Assembly (NCBI RefSeq): GCF_003063475.1
Contig: NZ_NESP01000001.1
Span: forward strand, 2,170,001 to 2,234,000
Direction: 5' to 3'
DNA length: 64,000 bases
Source: Limnohabitans curvus
Lineage (GTDB): Bacteria; Pseudomonadota; Gammaproteobacteria; Burkholderiales; Burkholderiaceae_C
In this document: positions 53,210 through 61,282 of the stretch, in pieces
How positions within the stretch are numbered: position 1 is the stretch's first letter
How the letters are laid out: the number at the start of each line of letters is the position of its first letter
Translations under genes and position numbers: made by a program
The notes under the pieces: generated by a model
Told to the model about the DNA's origin: nothing
What the model saw: the letters and a program-made list of their open reading frames with translations, nothing else
Databases searched by the model: none

Positions 53210-54598
53210 ATGACCAAAGCCTCCAAAACTCAAGCCTCCTCCCACACGCCTGCCCAAGGTTTCAGCTACAGCCGCGAACACTTCGAGTCGCTGGTCGATG
53301 CCGCCTTGAAGCACGCCAAAAAGCTGGGAGCCACCGATGCGGGGGCCGATGCGTCTGAGGGCTGCGGTTTGAGCGTGTCGGTGCGCAAAGGCGAACTCGA
53401 AAACGTGGAGCGCAACCGCGACAAATCGCTCGGCGTGACGGTGTACTTGGGCCACCGCCGAGGTAACGCCAGCACCTCGGACTTCTCGCAAGCCGCGATT
53501 GAGCGCACCGTGCAAGCGGCCTACGACATTGCCCGCTTCACTGCCGAAGACCCAGTGGCGGGCTTGCCTGACGAAAAAGACATTGCCAAATACCACCCCG
53601 ATTTGGATTTGTTCCACCCTTGGAACATCACCAGCGCAGACGCGGCCACCCTCGCATTGCGTTGCGAAGCCTCGGCCATGCAAACCGACAAACGTATTAC
53701 CAACAGCGAAGGCGCGGCGGTGTCGGCGCAGCAAAGCCATTTTTTCAGCGCACACACCCACGGTTTTCGCGGCGGCTATGCCAGCTCGCGCCACACCATT
53801 TCGGTGGCCCCCATTGCAGGCAAGGGCGACGGCATGCAGCGCGACGCGTGGTACAGCTCGATGCGTGATGCGAACGAATTGGCCTCGCCTGAGTCTGTCG
53901 GTCGCTACGCCGCTGAGCGTGCCTTGAGCCGTTTGAAGTCACGCAAGATTGCCACGATTGAATGCCCTGTGTTGTTTGAAGCGCCTGTGGCTGCAGGCCT
54001 GTTGGGCGGCTTTGTGCAAGCCGTGAGCGGTGGTGCGTTGTACCGCAAGAGCACGTTCTTGCTCGACTCGTTAGGCAAACGCGTGTTTCCCAAGCACATC
54101 GACATTTCCGAAGACCCGTTTGTCATGCGCGGCAAAGGCAGCTCACCGTTTGACGACGAAGGCGTGACCGTCCGCGCACGTCGCGTGGTGGATGCAGGTC
54201 GCGTGGAAGGCTATTTCCTCAGCAGCTACACCGCCCGCAAGCTGGGTATGCCCACCACAGGTAACTCAGGCGGCTCGCACAACTTGGTCATGTCTTCACG
54301 CCTCACACAAAGCGCAGATGACTTGGATGCCATGCTGAAAAAGCTAGGCACCGGTTTGTTTGTGATTGAGCTGATGGGACAGGGCGTGAACTACGTGACG
54401 GGCGACTACTCACGCGGCGCTAGCGGCTTTTGGGTTGAGAACGGGCGCATTGCTTACCCAGTGCAAGAGATCACCATTGCTGGGAATATGAAAGACATGT
54501 TCCAAGGTATCGAGGCCATTGGTTCAGATGCTTACACGATGGGGGCCAAGACGATTGGTTCTGTGCTGATCAATCGCATGAAGGTTGCTGGCAGCTAA
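53210..54598 (+). CDS. pmbA: metalloprotease PmbA (TldE)
   Basis: This is a 462-residue subunit of the TldD/TldE peptidase, which matures peptides such as microcin B17 and degrades CcdA in E. coli. TldE is the non-zinc partner, and here too the HExxxH zinc motif of TldD is absent. Typical segments are SVRKGELENVERNRDKSLGVTVYLGHRRGNASTSD, LLGGFVQAVSGGALYRKSTFLLDSLGK, and ELMGQGVNYVTGDYSRGASGFWVENG. No tldD is in the window. ATG 53210 follows a leader; the longer frame to 53114 overlaps darP. Confidence 0.95.
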   Translation: MTKASKTQASSHTPAQGFSYSREHFESLVDAALKHAKKLGATDAGADASEGCGLSVSVRKGELENVERNRDKSLGVTVYLGHRRGNASTSDFSQAAIERTVQAAYDIARFTAEDPVAGLPDEKDIAKYHPDLDLFHPWNITSADAATLALRCEASAMQTDKRITNSEGAAVSAQQSHFFSAHTHGFRGGYASSRHTISVAPIAGKGDGMQRDAWYSSMRDANELASPESVGRYAAERALSRLKSRKIATIECPVLFEAPVAAGLLGGFVQAVSGGALYRKSTFLLDSLGKRVFPKHIDISEDPFVMRGKGSSPFDDEGVTVRARRVVDAGRVEGYFLSSYTARKLGMPTTGNSGGSHNLVMSSRLTQSADDLDAMLKKLGTGLFVIELMGQGVNYVTGDYSRGASGFWVENGRIAYPVQEITIAGNMKDMFQGIEAIGSDAYTMGAKTIGSVLINRMKVAGS

Positions 54599-54685
54599 TT
54601 GCTCTGCTCGTTGCGTTTTGGTTTTGTAGTTTGCTGAGGCGCGAATGCGGTGTGGCGTAACTGCCCTAGCCCCGTCAACAGTAAG

Positions 54686-54735
54686 AGCAGGGGAGTTCCT
54701 CCCCCTCAGTCGCAACAGTCAGCGAAGGGAAGCCA
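54686..54735. repeat. degenerate element shared with the uppP-hydrolase gap
   Basis: Between convergent pmbA and yqeY, the stretch starting GAGCAGGGGAG aligns loosely with the one starting GAGCAGGGGGAG at 44342. The shared parts are a C-rich run, CTCAGTCGC (CTGAGTCGC there), then CAGC-GA and AAGCCAA. It also contains GGGGA-GTTCC-TCCCC. No T run is present. Nothing else is seen in the 141-bp gap. Confidence 0.4.
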
Positions 54736-54739
54736 AACC

Positions 54740-55186
54740 TTAGCCCGCCAATGCCGACTTCACAGCAGCAGACACCAGCCCCATGTCAGCCTTGCCCGCC
54801 AACTGCGCCTTCACAGCACCCATGACCTTGCCCATGTCGCCAGGGCCTGCAGCACCCACTTCAGCCACGATGGCCTTCACGGCAGCTGTGATTTCGTCGG
54901 CGCTCAATCGCTGAGGCAAGTACACCTCTAGCACTTTCATTTCGGCGCTTTCGATGTCAGCCAAGTCTTGGCGCTGGGCTGACACATAAGCGGCCACTGA
55001 GTCTTTGCGTTGCTTGATGAGCTTGTCCACGATGGCAATCACCATGGCGTCGTCCAGCTCCACGCGCTCGTCGACTTCTTTTTGCTTCATCGCGGCTTGC
55101 AGCAAGCGGATGGTGCCCAAGCGCACGCTGTCTTTGGCGCGCATGGCGGTTTTCATGTCTTCGGTGATTTGTGCTTTGAGGCTCAT
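54740..55186 (-). CDS. yqeY: GatB/YqeY-domain protein
   Basis: This 148-residue helical protein resembles the tRNA-binding tail of GatB (MSLKAQITEDMKTAMRAKDSVRLGTIRLLQAAMKQKEVDERVELDD; GDMGKVMGAVKAQLAGKADMGLVSAAVKSAL). The function is unproven; it is usually encoded behind rpsU, as here. A terminator lies between it and rpsU, so it probably depends on read-through. It is convergent with pmbA. Confidence 0.93.
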   Translation of the reverse strand: MSLKAQITEDMKTAMRAKDSVRLGTIRLLQAAMKQKEVDERVELDDAMVIAIVDKLIKQRKDSVAAYVSAQRQDLADIESAEMKVLEVYLPQRLSADEITAAVKAIVAEVGAAGPGDMGKVMGAVKAQLAGKADMGLVSAAVKSALAG

Positions 55187-55215
55187 GGTGCATTCCTAGG
55201 GAGAGAAGTCAATCG

Positions 55216-55254
55216 AAAAAAAAGCCCGCTGAGGCGTCCCTAGCGAGCTTTTTT
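55216..55254 (-). terminator. terminator after rpsU
   Basis: Read on the minus strand, AAGCTCGCT and AGCGGGCTT form a 9-bp stem (one G-U pair) followed by a run of eight T. It sits between rpsU and yqeY. It can act as an attenuator that lowers yqeY relative to rpsU, or on the other strand with one mismatch. Confidence 0.85.
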
Positions 55255-55268
55255 GGGGCAGAGGCTGC

Positions 55269-55481
55269 TTAGTACAGCTTCTTGGGCAACTGCATGCTGC
55301 GGATGCGCTTGTAGTTACGTTTCACGGCTGCTGCTTTTTTGCGTTTACGTTCAGCGGTTGGCTTCTCGTAGAACTCGCGAGCGCGCAAGTCGGTCAACAG
55401 ACCCAATTTTTCAATGGTGCGCTTGAAGCGACGCAGAGCGACGTCAAACGGTTCGTTTTCTTTTACACGGATGGTGGTCAT
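55269..55481 (-). CDS. rpsU: 30S ribosomal protein S21
   Basis: This 70-residue small-subunit protein has the standard sequence [70 protein letters not shown]. It lies near the anti-SD end of 16S rRNA in the ribosome. ATG 55481 gives the usual length; an earlier in-frame start adds MEILV. It is the first gene of an rpsU-yqeY pair. The 3' dnaG and rpoD genes of the classical macromolecular-synthesis operon are not next to it. Confidence 0.97.
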   Translation of the reverse strand: MTTIRVKENEPFDVALRRFKRTIEKLGLLTDLRAREFYEKPTAERKRKKAAAVKRNYKRIRSMQLPKKLY

Positions 55482-55555
55482 TACCAAAATTTCCAATTAT
55501 TTGCAGTCAGAGGGTGCCTAGGAAGATCGTGCCTGAGCGCCGTGCCTGCGGTGTT

Positions 55556-55586
55556 CCCCAACATTAAGTTGATCAGGCCGTTGGGG
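55556..55586. promoter_or_regulatory. dyad in the rpsU leader
   Basis: CCCCAAC (55556-55562) and GTTGGGG (55580-55586) form a perfect 7-bp stem with a 17-base loop, without a T run. It would be near the 5' end of the rpsU transcript if the promoter at 55607-55634 is used, or at the 3' end of the flavoprotein transcript. Confidence 0.5.
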
Positions 55587-55606
55587 ATTTGCCAGCAAAG
55601 ACGAAA

Positions 55607-55634
55607 ATTATAGCGACTAAACAGCCGGTTTTAA
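55607..55634 (-). promoter_or_regulatory. candidate sigma-70 promoter for rpsU
   Basis: On the minus strand a consensus TATAAT (55607-55612) is preceded after 16 bp by TTAAAA (55629-55634), a 4 of 6 match to the -35 box. This box lies in the 3' end of the flavoprotein gene. It would give a leader of about 120 bases. Confidence 0.55.
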
Positions 55635-56867
55635 GCGCGTACCCAAGGCTTTTGCGCAGGCATGTCCGCTAGACCATGCCCATTGGAAGTTGTAGCCGCC
55701 CAGCCAACCCGTGATGTCCACCACTTCGCCAATGAAATACAGGCCCGGTTGCTTGGATTCCATGGTTTGTTGCGACAAATCGCGGGTATCGACGCCGCCC
55801 ACAGTGACCTCGGCCTTTTTGTAGCCCTCGGTCCCCGTGGGGGTGAGGGGCCAAGCGCTCAGGCGCTGGGCCAAGAGGTTCAGGGCTTTGTCGCTGGCCT
55901 CAATCACGGGGCGCTGCCACGCGGGGTCTTGGCTGGCCCACGTATCAGCCAAGCGAGAGGGCACCCAAGCGTTGAGTTCGTTGGCGATGAGTTTTTTAGA
56001 GTGCTGTTTGGCTGCCATCAACGCTTCTTGCAGGTCGACCTCAGGAGCGAGGTTGATGCGTATGTCAGTGCCTACTTGCCAATAGCTGGAGATTTGCAGC
56101 ACGCCTGGGCCGGACAAGCCTCGGTGGGTGAAGAGCAAATCTTCGTCAAAGCCTTGCAGGGTTTTCTTGGTGCCGGTTTCAATACGCACCGGCAGCGAGA
56201 GGCCCGAGAGTTGGGCATAGGGTGCCCAAGCTTTGTCGTCAAAGGTGAGGGGTACGAGACCTGGTCGGGGTTCGACCACGCGCAGGTTGAATTGCTTGGC
56301 CAATCGGTAGCCAATGTCGGTCGCGCCAATTTTGGGGATGGACAAGCCGCCGGTGGCCACCACCACAGCCCCGGCGTGTACTGTGCCTTGGCCCGTATCG
56401 ACCTCGTAGCGTTGCGCTTCGGGGACGGCATCCGAGTAGCGAATGTCTTTGAGGCTGCAGGGCTGCCAGCGCGTGACGCTGCCGCCGCTGGCTGACCCGT
56501 TGCATTCGGCCAAGAGCATTTGAATCAGGTCTTCCGCCGAGCGGTCGCAAAACAGCTGGCCTTTGTGCTTTTCGTGAAACGGGATGTGGTGCTTTTGCAT
56601 GAGCGCCACAAAGTTTTGCGGCGTGTAACGCGACAGGGCGCTGCGGCAGAACTGCGGGTTGTCGCCCAAGAAGTGTTTGTGCGGTGCGCGCACGTCCAGC
56701 TCGCGGTTGGTGAAGTTGCTGCGACCACCGCCAGAGATACGAATTTTTTCGGCCACCTTTTCACTGTGGTCCAGCACCAGCACCTGCAACCCTTGTTGTG
56801 CGGCCACGCCTGCACAAAACAAACCGGCAGCACCGGCGCCCACAATCACAACGTCAAACGATTTCAT
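55617..56867 (-). CDS. NAD(P)/FAD-dependent oxidoreductase, BaiN/HI0933 family
   Basis: This is a 416-residue flavoprotein. The FAD-binding start is MKSFDVVIVGAGAAGLFCAGVAAQQG, followed by KIRISGGGRSNFTN, VVVATGGLSIPKIGATDIGYRLA and a late GLYFIGEVVDITGWLGGYNFQWAWSSG. These are signatures of the HI0933/BaiN family, most of whose members have no known substrate. It is encoded alone, 21 bp downstream of cobA's stop, on the same strand as rpsU. Confidence 0.92.
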   Translation of the reverse strand: MKSFDVVIVGAGAAGLFCAGVAAQQGLQVLVLDHSEKVAEKIRISGGGRSNFTNRELDVRAPHKHFLGDNPQFCRSALSRYTPQNFVALMQKHHIPFHEKHKGQLFCDRSAEDLIQMLLAECNGSASGGSVTRWQPCSLKDIRYSDAVPEAQRYEVDTGQGTVHAGAVVVATGGLSIPKIGATDIGYRLAKQFNLRVVEPRPGLVPLTFDDKAWAPYAQLSGLSLPVRIETGTKKTLQGFDEDLLFTHRGLSGPGVLQISSYWQVGTDIRINLAPEVDLQEALMAAKQHSKKLIANELNAWVPSRLADTWASQDPAWQRPVIEASDKALNLLAQRLSAWPLTPTGTEGYKKAEVTVGGVDTRDLSQQTMESKQPGLYFIGEVVDITGWLGGYNFQWAWSSGHACAKALGTRLKPAV

Positions 56868-56888
56868 GCAGGGAGTTTAGTGGGGGAC

Positions 56889-57671
56889 TTAGCCCGCAGA
56901 GGCTTGCAGTTCAGCCCCGCCTTCCATCGCCAACAACCCCTTGAACACATCACCAATCACGATCACAGATGGGCTGGCCAATTCTTCACGGACGATGGTG
57001 TCATGTAACAGCTGCAACTCACACACCACATGGCGCTGTGTAGGCAAGCTCACTTGGTGAATCACGGCCACGGGTGTGTCAGCACGCATGCTTTGTAGCA
57101 GAGCCGCTTGCAACTGCGCTGCGCCGCTCACGCCCATGTAAATCACCAAAGTGAGTTTGGCTTGTTGCGCGGTTTGGCCCAATGCGACCCAGTCCACGCT
57201 ATCGGCTGCGCCTTGTTTGGCGTGGCCAGTGATGAACAGCACGCCATGCGCGTGTTCGCGGTGGGTGAGGGGGATGCCCAACGAGGTCACGCCCGCCAAG
57301 CCAGAGGTGATGCCATTGATGACGGTCACGGCAATGCCTTGTGCTTGTAGGTGTTCCACCTCTTCGCCACCACGGCCAAAGATGAAGGGGTCGCCACCCT
57401 TGAGGCGCACCACGGTTTCGCCAGCCAGCGCTTCTTGCGCCATGAGCTTTTCAATGAAGGCTTGTGGGGTGGATTTGCAACCCCCGCGCTTGCCTACATA
57501 AATGATGCGTGCGGTTGTCGAGGCATGTGCGGTGATGGCGTCGCTGACCAAATCGTCTACCAACAACACGGTGGCCGAGGCAATGGCCTTGACGGCTTTG
57601 AGCGTCAGCAGCTCAGGGTCGCCCGGTCCTGCACCGACCAAAGTCACCTGGGGTTGATGTGTGTGTGTCAT
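56889..57671 (-). CDS. cobA: uroporphyrinogen-III C-methyltransferase
   Basis: This 260-residue SAM-dependent enzyme makes precorrin-2 for siroheme or cobalamin. Motifs are VTLVGAGPGDPELLTLKAVKAI, VRLKGGDPFIFGRGGEEVEHL and HREHAHGVLFITGHAK. It is the stand-alone SUMT form, without the CysG dehydrogenase/chelatase half. ATG 57671 is chosen over a TTG two codons upstream that overlaps the ybiB stop. It follows ybiB by two bases. Siroheme for nitrite or sulfite reductase is the likely destination, though neither reductase is in the window. Confidence 0.93.
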   Translation of the reverse strand: MTHTHQPQVTLVGAGPGDPELLTLKAVKAIASATVLLVDDLVSDAITAHASTTARIIYVGKRGGCKSTPQAFIEKLMAQEALAGETVVRLKGGDPFIFGRGGEEVEHLQAQGIAVTVINGITSGLAGVTSLGIPLTHREHAHGVLFITGHAKQGAADSVDWVALGQTAQQAKLTLVIYMGVSGAAQLQAALLQSMRADTPVAVIHQVSLPTQRHVVCELQLLHDTIVREELASPSVIVIGDVFKGLLAMEGGAELQASAG

Positions 57672-57673
57672 GG

Positions 57674-58576
57674 TCAAAGGCTCAAGGCTTTCAGCACCGC
57701 TTGAACTTGCGCAGCCAATGGCGCGGGCACGGGCAATTCGCCTTTGAGCACAGCCTGTGTGTAGCGCGCGGTGCTGGCGGCGTCGATGTCGGTGGGCAGC
57801 TCTGGCAGTTTGATGAGCGAACCTGCTTGTGCCTCGACCAAAGGTGTGCGCGTGCCGCGCACAAACGCGGCCATTTGCGGGGTGCGGCGTGCATCGGCCA
57901 CCACTTCGCCCTCGGTGCCGCGCAGCAGCAGGGCGCGTGCGCCGGTGAGTTCAAACGTGGCGGCCATGGAGATGGCGTATTCAGGGTGGGTGTAGCTGCT
58001 GACCAGCAAGGCGTTCGCTTCTGTGGTGGGGTTCATCAGCTTTACTAAGCTGTGTGCTGGGTTGCGCAGGCCCACCACGCGGCGTACATCCAGCAAGCGC
58101 TTCAACCCCGGGCAAAGTACCTCGGTGGGGGCGAACACCACTTCGCCAGCTTGCACCGCGCACGCTTGGTCTAAGGCGGTCACGCCCATGGCACTCAACA
58201 CCTCTTGGCTGGTGATGCGGCTGGATTCTGTGGCTGTGCCGTGCATGACGACGGCCAAGCCCTCACGTACCAACAGGTGTGCCAGCAAGGCCGTCAGCAC
58301 TGGCAGCTTGCGTGCGCCGTTGTAGCTGGGCAGCACCACGACAGGACTGGATGCGCTGATGTGCTGCAAGCGGGCATGTGTGGCATCTAAAAAACCAGCC
58401 ATTTCTTCAGCCGTTTCACCTTTGATGCGCATGGCGATGCAGAAGGCGCCCAGCTCTAAATCGCTCACGTTGCCGTCGAGGATTTGGCCCATCAAATCTG
58501 TGGCTTGTGCTCGGTCAAGCGCGCGAGCACCATCTCTGCCGCGTCCGATGTCTTTGATGTAGTGACTGATACTCAT
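57674..58576 (-). CDS. ybiB: YbiB (TrpD2) family DNA-binding protein
   Basis: This 300-residue protein has the anthranilate phosphoribosyltransferase fold but lacks the substrate site. It belongs to the TrpD2/YbiB group that binds nucleic acids and is LexA-controlled in E. coli. The typical start is MSISHYIKDIGRGRDGARALDRAQATDLMGQILDGNVSDLELGAFCIAMRIKGE. Other motifs are LLAHLLVREGLAVVMHGTATE and YTHPEYAISMAATFEL. No LexA box is visible in the 71-bp gap upstream. The gene continues into cobA two bases later. Confidence 0.9.
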   Translation of the reverse strand: MSISHYIKDIGRGRDGARALDRAQATDLMGQILDGNVSDLELGAFCIAMRIKGETAEEMAGFLDATHARLQHISASSPVVVLPSYNGARKLPVLTALLAHLLVREGLAVVMHGTATESSRITSQEVLSAMGVTALDQACAVQAGEVVFAPTEVLCPGLKRLLDVRRVVGLRNPAHSLVKLMNPTTEANALLVSSYTHPEYAISMAATFELTGARALLLRGTEGEVVADARRTPQMAAFVRGTRTPLVEAQAGSLIKLPELPTDIDAASTARYTQAVLKGELPVPAPLAAQVQAVLKALSL

Positions 58577-58647
58577 ACTGCGATTGTCTCGCAGGCTTGA
58601 TAACTTATGGCTATATGGTCAATTCATGTGGGGCGACCACGCGCGGG

Positions 58648-58944
58648 TCAAGCGAACTGGTTGAGCAAGAGCCCGCTGAGTTTGTCTGGGCGGTGCACAT
58701 CATGCGGAATTTGGTTGTATTCGATTTTTCGCAAAACTTCACCAGAGCGTTCATCGGTCACGACGACATTGAGGGTTTTATGCACACTGTCAAAGGCAAA
58801 CGACAGCGCGACCGTGCTGGGCGAGCGAACGGCAGTGGCGGGCGGCTGCACAGTTGGGGCCGCGCTTGGAAGCGATGGTGGGCCGTTGATCACGGCGTCA
58901 TCCAGATGCGCCAGTGCGGTTGGGAGCAGTGACAGGTGTGACAT
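58648..58944 (-). CDS. small FlaG-like protein, divergent from the two-component genes
   Basis: This 98-residue protein has a C-terminal half (VALSFAFDSVHKTLNVVVTDERSGEVLRKIEYNQIPHDVHR) matching the FlaG domain pattern, where the end normally reads GEVIRQIP. The N-terminal half is Pro/Ala-rich and looks disordered. No flagellin or fliD gene is nearby, so a flagellar role is doubtful and FlaG is only a domain resemblance. ATG 58944 (MSHLSLLPTALAHLDD) is favoured over 59025. Its promoter region contains the pair of RTGAC-N6-GTCAY sites also facing the response regulator. Confidence 0.7.
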   Translation of the reverse strand: MSHLSLLPTALAHLDDAVINGPPSLPSAAPTVQPPATAVRSPSTVALSFAFDSVHKTLNVVVTDERSGEVLRKIEYNQIPHDVHRPDKLSGLLLNQFA

Positions 58945-59002
58945 AGGCGGTTCTTTTTCAGCGTTTACACCTGAACTATCGGCCCACGGACGCGTTAGAT
59001 TA

Positions 59003-59018
59003 GTGACATGCCGGTCAT
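59003..59018. promoter_or_regulatory. RTGAC-N6-GTCAY inverted repeat, site 1a
   Basis: GTGAC-ATGCCG-GTCAT is 59 bases before the FlaG-like start and 97 before the response-regulator start. It is one of four copies in this region; the partner site 1b starts 26 bases later. Confidence 0.65.
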
Positions 59019-59028
59019 CCCCCAATTG

Positions 59029-59044
59029 ATGACGGAGATGTCAT
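59029..59044. promoter_or_regulatory. RTGAC-N6-GTCAY inverted repeat, site 1b
   Basis: ATGAC-GGAGAT-GTCAT is a perfect 5-bp inverted repeat with a 6-base spacer, 71 bases before the response-regulator start. It shares GGAG in the spacer with site 2b. Confidence 0.65.
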
Positions 59045-59114
59045 TTGGGGCTTTCTTTGAAATTGAACTTATCCATTCAAAATGAAATCAATACAAAAAC
59101 AAAGGATGGTTGAT

Positions 59115-59795
59115 TTGAAAGTTTTGCTGATTGAAGACGAGGCGAAGATTGCCGAGTTCGTTATCAAAGGTTTGTCAGCTGCTGGCTATGAGGTGACGCA
59201 CATGGATGATGGTGAGCGAGGCTTGGCGGCTGTGCTTGCCGGCGCACATGATTTAGTGATCTTGGATGTGATGTTGCCCAAGCTCAACGGTTTTGATGTG
59301 CTTCATCAAGTGAGAGAAGCGGGGCACGCAACGCCTGTGATTATTTTGAGCGCCAAAGTCGATTTGCCGGACCGTTTGATGGGGTTTGAGATGGGCGCCG
59401 ATGATTATTTGCCCAAGCCGTTCTTCGTTGAGGAGCTGGTAGCGCGTATCAAGGCAGTGATGCAGCGCAAGATGCCCGAGCAAGTGCAGCAAATTTCAGT
59501 CAGCCATTTGACGCTGGATGTGGTCAGCCACAAGGTGCAATGGTTTGGCGTGACCGCAGTGCTGAGCCAGCGTGAGTTCAGTTTGCTGGCGTTTTTGATG
59601 CGCTCACCGGGGCATATTTTTTCGCGACAACAAATTCTCAAACATGTCTGGGAAATCAACTTTGACCCAGAAACCAATGTGGTCGATGTGTGCGTGCGCC
59701 GCATCAAGCGAAAGCTTGAGCGAGGCAGCGGTGGGCATACGTCTCCGATTGAGTCTGTGCGTGGCGTGGGTTACCGATTGCGGGTCGAGGCATAA
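59115..59795 (+). CDS. OmpR-family response regulator
   Basis: This 226-residue regulator has a receiver domain (LLIEDEAKIAEF acidic pair; phospho-acceptor Asp51 in LVILDVMLPK; LPKPF Lys) and a winged-helix OmpR domain (LSQREFSLLAFLMRSPGHIFSRQQILKHVWEINFDPETNVVDVCVRRIKRKLERGSG...VRGVGYRLRV). I chose TTG 59115 because AAAGGA lies eight bases upstream and the product then starts MKVLLIEDE with Asp at 51, as in CusR-type proteins; ATG 59082 or 59106 are alternatives. The histidine kinase follows after three bases. Its likely targets are the RTGAC-N6-GTCAY sites flanking the operon. Confidence 0.93.
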   Translation: MKVLLIEDEAKIAEFVIKGLSAAGYEVTHMDDGERGLAAVLAGAHDLVILDVMLPKLNGFDVLHQVREAGHATPVIILSAKVDLPDRLMGFEMGADDYLPKPFFVEELVARIKAVMQRKMPEQVQQISVSHLTLDVVSHKVQWFGVTAVLSQREFSLLAFLMRSPGHIFSRQQILKHVWEINFDPETNVVDVCVRRIKRKLERGSGGHTSPIESVRGVGYRLRVEA

Positions 59796-59798
59796 GGC

Positions 59799-61184
59799 AT
59801 GAAAAGATCATTCAAGGCGCGTTTGTTCCTGCACGTAGTTTTGATCACCGTCGTGGTGATCTGGGCAAACCGTGTCATTGCGCAGTATTTTTTAACCGAC
59901 CAGTTGCAGACGCGCATCCATCAAGAAATGGGCGTTGCATTGACCACTTGCGCAGACCATTTTGAAAACCATGGTGCGTTTGTGAACTGTTTCAAGGCGA
60001 TTGAAAAGGGTAGCTTGTTTAGCAATGCTTCAGACTTTTATGTCTTGTGTGACAGAGCTAAAAGTGCCGCCAAGTCAGGTGTCATGCCTGCGTGTCAATC
60101 GCTGTTGGCAAATGATGATTTTTGGCAAAGTACGGCCGTGTCGAGTCATGGCGATTTGGTGCTGTCCCATGGTTGGGTGGGGGGGCAGGATTGGTATGCC
60201 GTTCGATTTAAGAATCGGGTGCAAGGACCTGAGGTTTGGCTGGAGGGGAATCAAATTGATGCGCTGATGCAGCGCGTGTGGGCGCTGCGCGATCGCAACA
60301 CCATCTACGTTTTGCCCGCGATGCTGGGCATGCTCTTGTTGCTCACGCTTTACTTGACCCGTGTGATGATGCGTCCGATCACCTTGATTCAAAACAACAT
60401 GTCAAAGCTGACGGCGAGCACCCTTGACCAGTCAATCGCTTTGCAGGCACCTTTCAAAGAGTTTGAAAAATTGGTGCAAGTGTTTGATGACTTACGAATT
60501 CGTTTGAATGACAGCTTCACCAAAGCGCGTCGGTTTGCGGCTGATGCCTCGCACGAGTTGCGCACGCCCCTCACCATTTTGAGAGGCAATGTGGAGCGTT
60601 TGATTCACGATTTGCCCATGGGTTCAGATGCCCAAATTCGCATGCGAAGCATGAGCGATGAAGTCGAGCGCTTGATTGAAATTACCGAAAAACTCTTGCT
60701 GCTTTCGCGTGCAGATGCCAACAGCTTGAAGCAAGACTTGACCGATGTGAATTTGAGTGAGTTGCTCGAACAGTTGATCAAGGATGCGCATTCGTTTCAA
60801 TCAAGTTTGAAAATCACAGGTGCTATTACGCCGGGTGTGATTTGGCGTTGCGACAAAACCTTGATACGCCAGTTGGTGCAAAACTTGTACGCCAATGCCG
60901 TGAACTACAACCGAGTGCCTGGATGGGTTCATTTCAGCCTGACGCAGTCACAAGGGCGTTTTCAGCTGATGGTTGAGAACCCCGCTGCAGGGATTCCCGA
61001 TGATCTAAGTGATCGGGCGTTTGATCGCTTCTACCGAGGTGATGCGTCTCATACGCGTCAAATTGATGGCTTGGGCTTGGGTTTGAGTATTTGCTTAGAA
61101 ATTGCCAAGCTGCACAAAGCCACCTTGTCCTTGACGGCAACTGATAAGCAAACGGTCGTAGCGACTTTGTCTGCTCCTTTATAG
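59799..61184 (+). CDS. sensor histidine kinase
   Basis: This 461-residue membrane kinase pairs with the regulator upstream. TM1 is near residues 8-27 (LFLHVVLITVVVIWANRVIA). It is followed by a periplasmic domain with four cysteines (TTCADHF, VNCFKA, VLCDRA, PACQSL) that may form disulfides. TM2 is near 170-190 (YVLPAMLGMLLLLTLYLTRVMM), then HAMP, HisKA with His252 in FAADASHELRTPLTIL, the N box LVQNLYANAVNYN, and G boxes GIPDDL and GLGLGLSICLEIA. The signal is unknown; the periplasmic domain does not resemble copper or phosphate sensors that I know. The unknown TerB-repeat gene follows. Confidence 0.93.
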   Translation: MKRSFKARLFLHVVLITVVVIWANRVIAQYFLTDQLQTRIHQEMGVALTTCADHFENHGAFVNCFKAIEKGSLFSNASDFYVLCDRAKSAAKSGVMPACQSLLANDDFWQSTAVSSHGDLVLSHGWVGGQDWYAVRFKNRVQGPEVWLEGNQIDALMQRVWALRDRNTIYVLPAMLGMLLLLTLYLTRVMMRPITLIQNNMSKLTASTLDQSIALQAPFKEFEKLVQVFDDLRIRLNDSFTKARRFAADASHELRTPLTILRGNVERLIHDLPMGSDAQIRMRSMSDEVERLIEITEKLLLLSRADANSLKQDLTDVNLSELLEQLIKDAHSFQSSLKITGAITPGVIWRCDKTLIRQLVQNLYANAVNYNRVPGWVHFSLTQSQGRFQLMVENPAAGIPDDLSDRAFDRFYRGDASHTRQIDGLGLGLSICLEIAKLHKATLSLTATDKQTVVATLSAPL

Positions 61185-61207
61185 CGCATCACGCCGGCGC
61201 TAGTTTG

Positions 61208-61223
61208 ATGACCAAGGCGTCAT
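61208..61223. promoter_or_regulatory. RTGAC-N6-GTCAY inverted repeat, site 2a
   Basis: ATGAC-CAAGGC-GTCAT is a perfect 5-bp inverted repeat with a 6-base spacer in the 98-bp gap between the kinase stop and the TerB-repeat gene. Confidence 0.65.
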
Positions 61224-61234
61224 CTGGCGGGCCT

Positions 61235-61250
61235 ATGACGGAGTTGTCAC
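61235..61250. promoter_or_regulatory. RTGAC-N6-GTCAY inverted repeat, site 2b
   Basis: ATGAC-GGAGTT-GTCAC starts 27 bases after site 2a and 48 bases before the ATG at 61283. Together with site 1b it shares ATGACGGAG-N-TGTCA exactly. Confidence 0.65.
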
Positions 61251-61282
61251 CCAGAAGTTTACCAGGGTGATTACCGTGGCGT

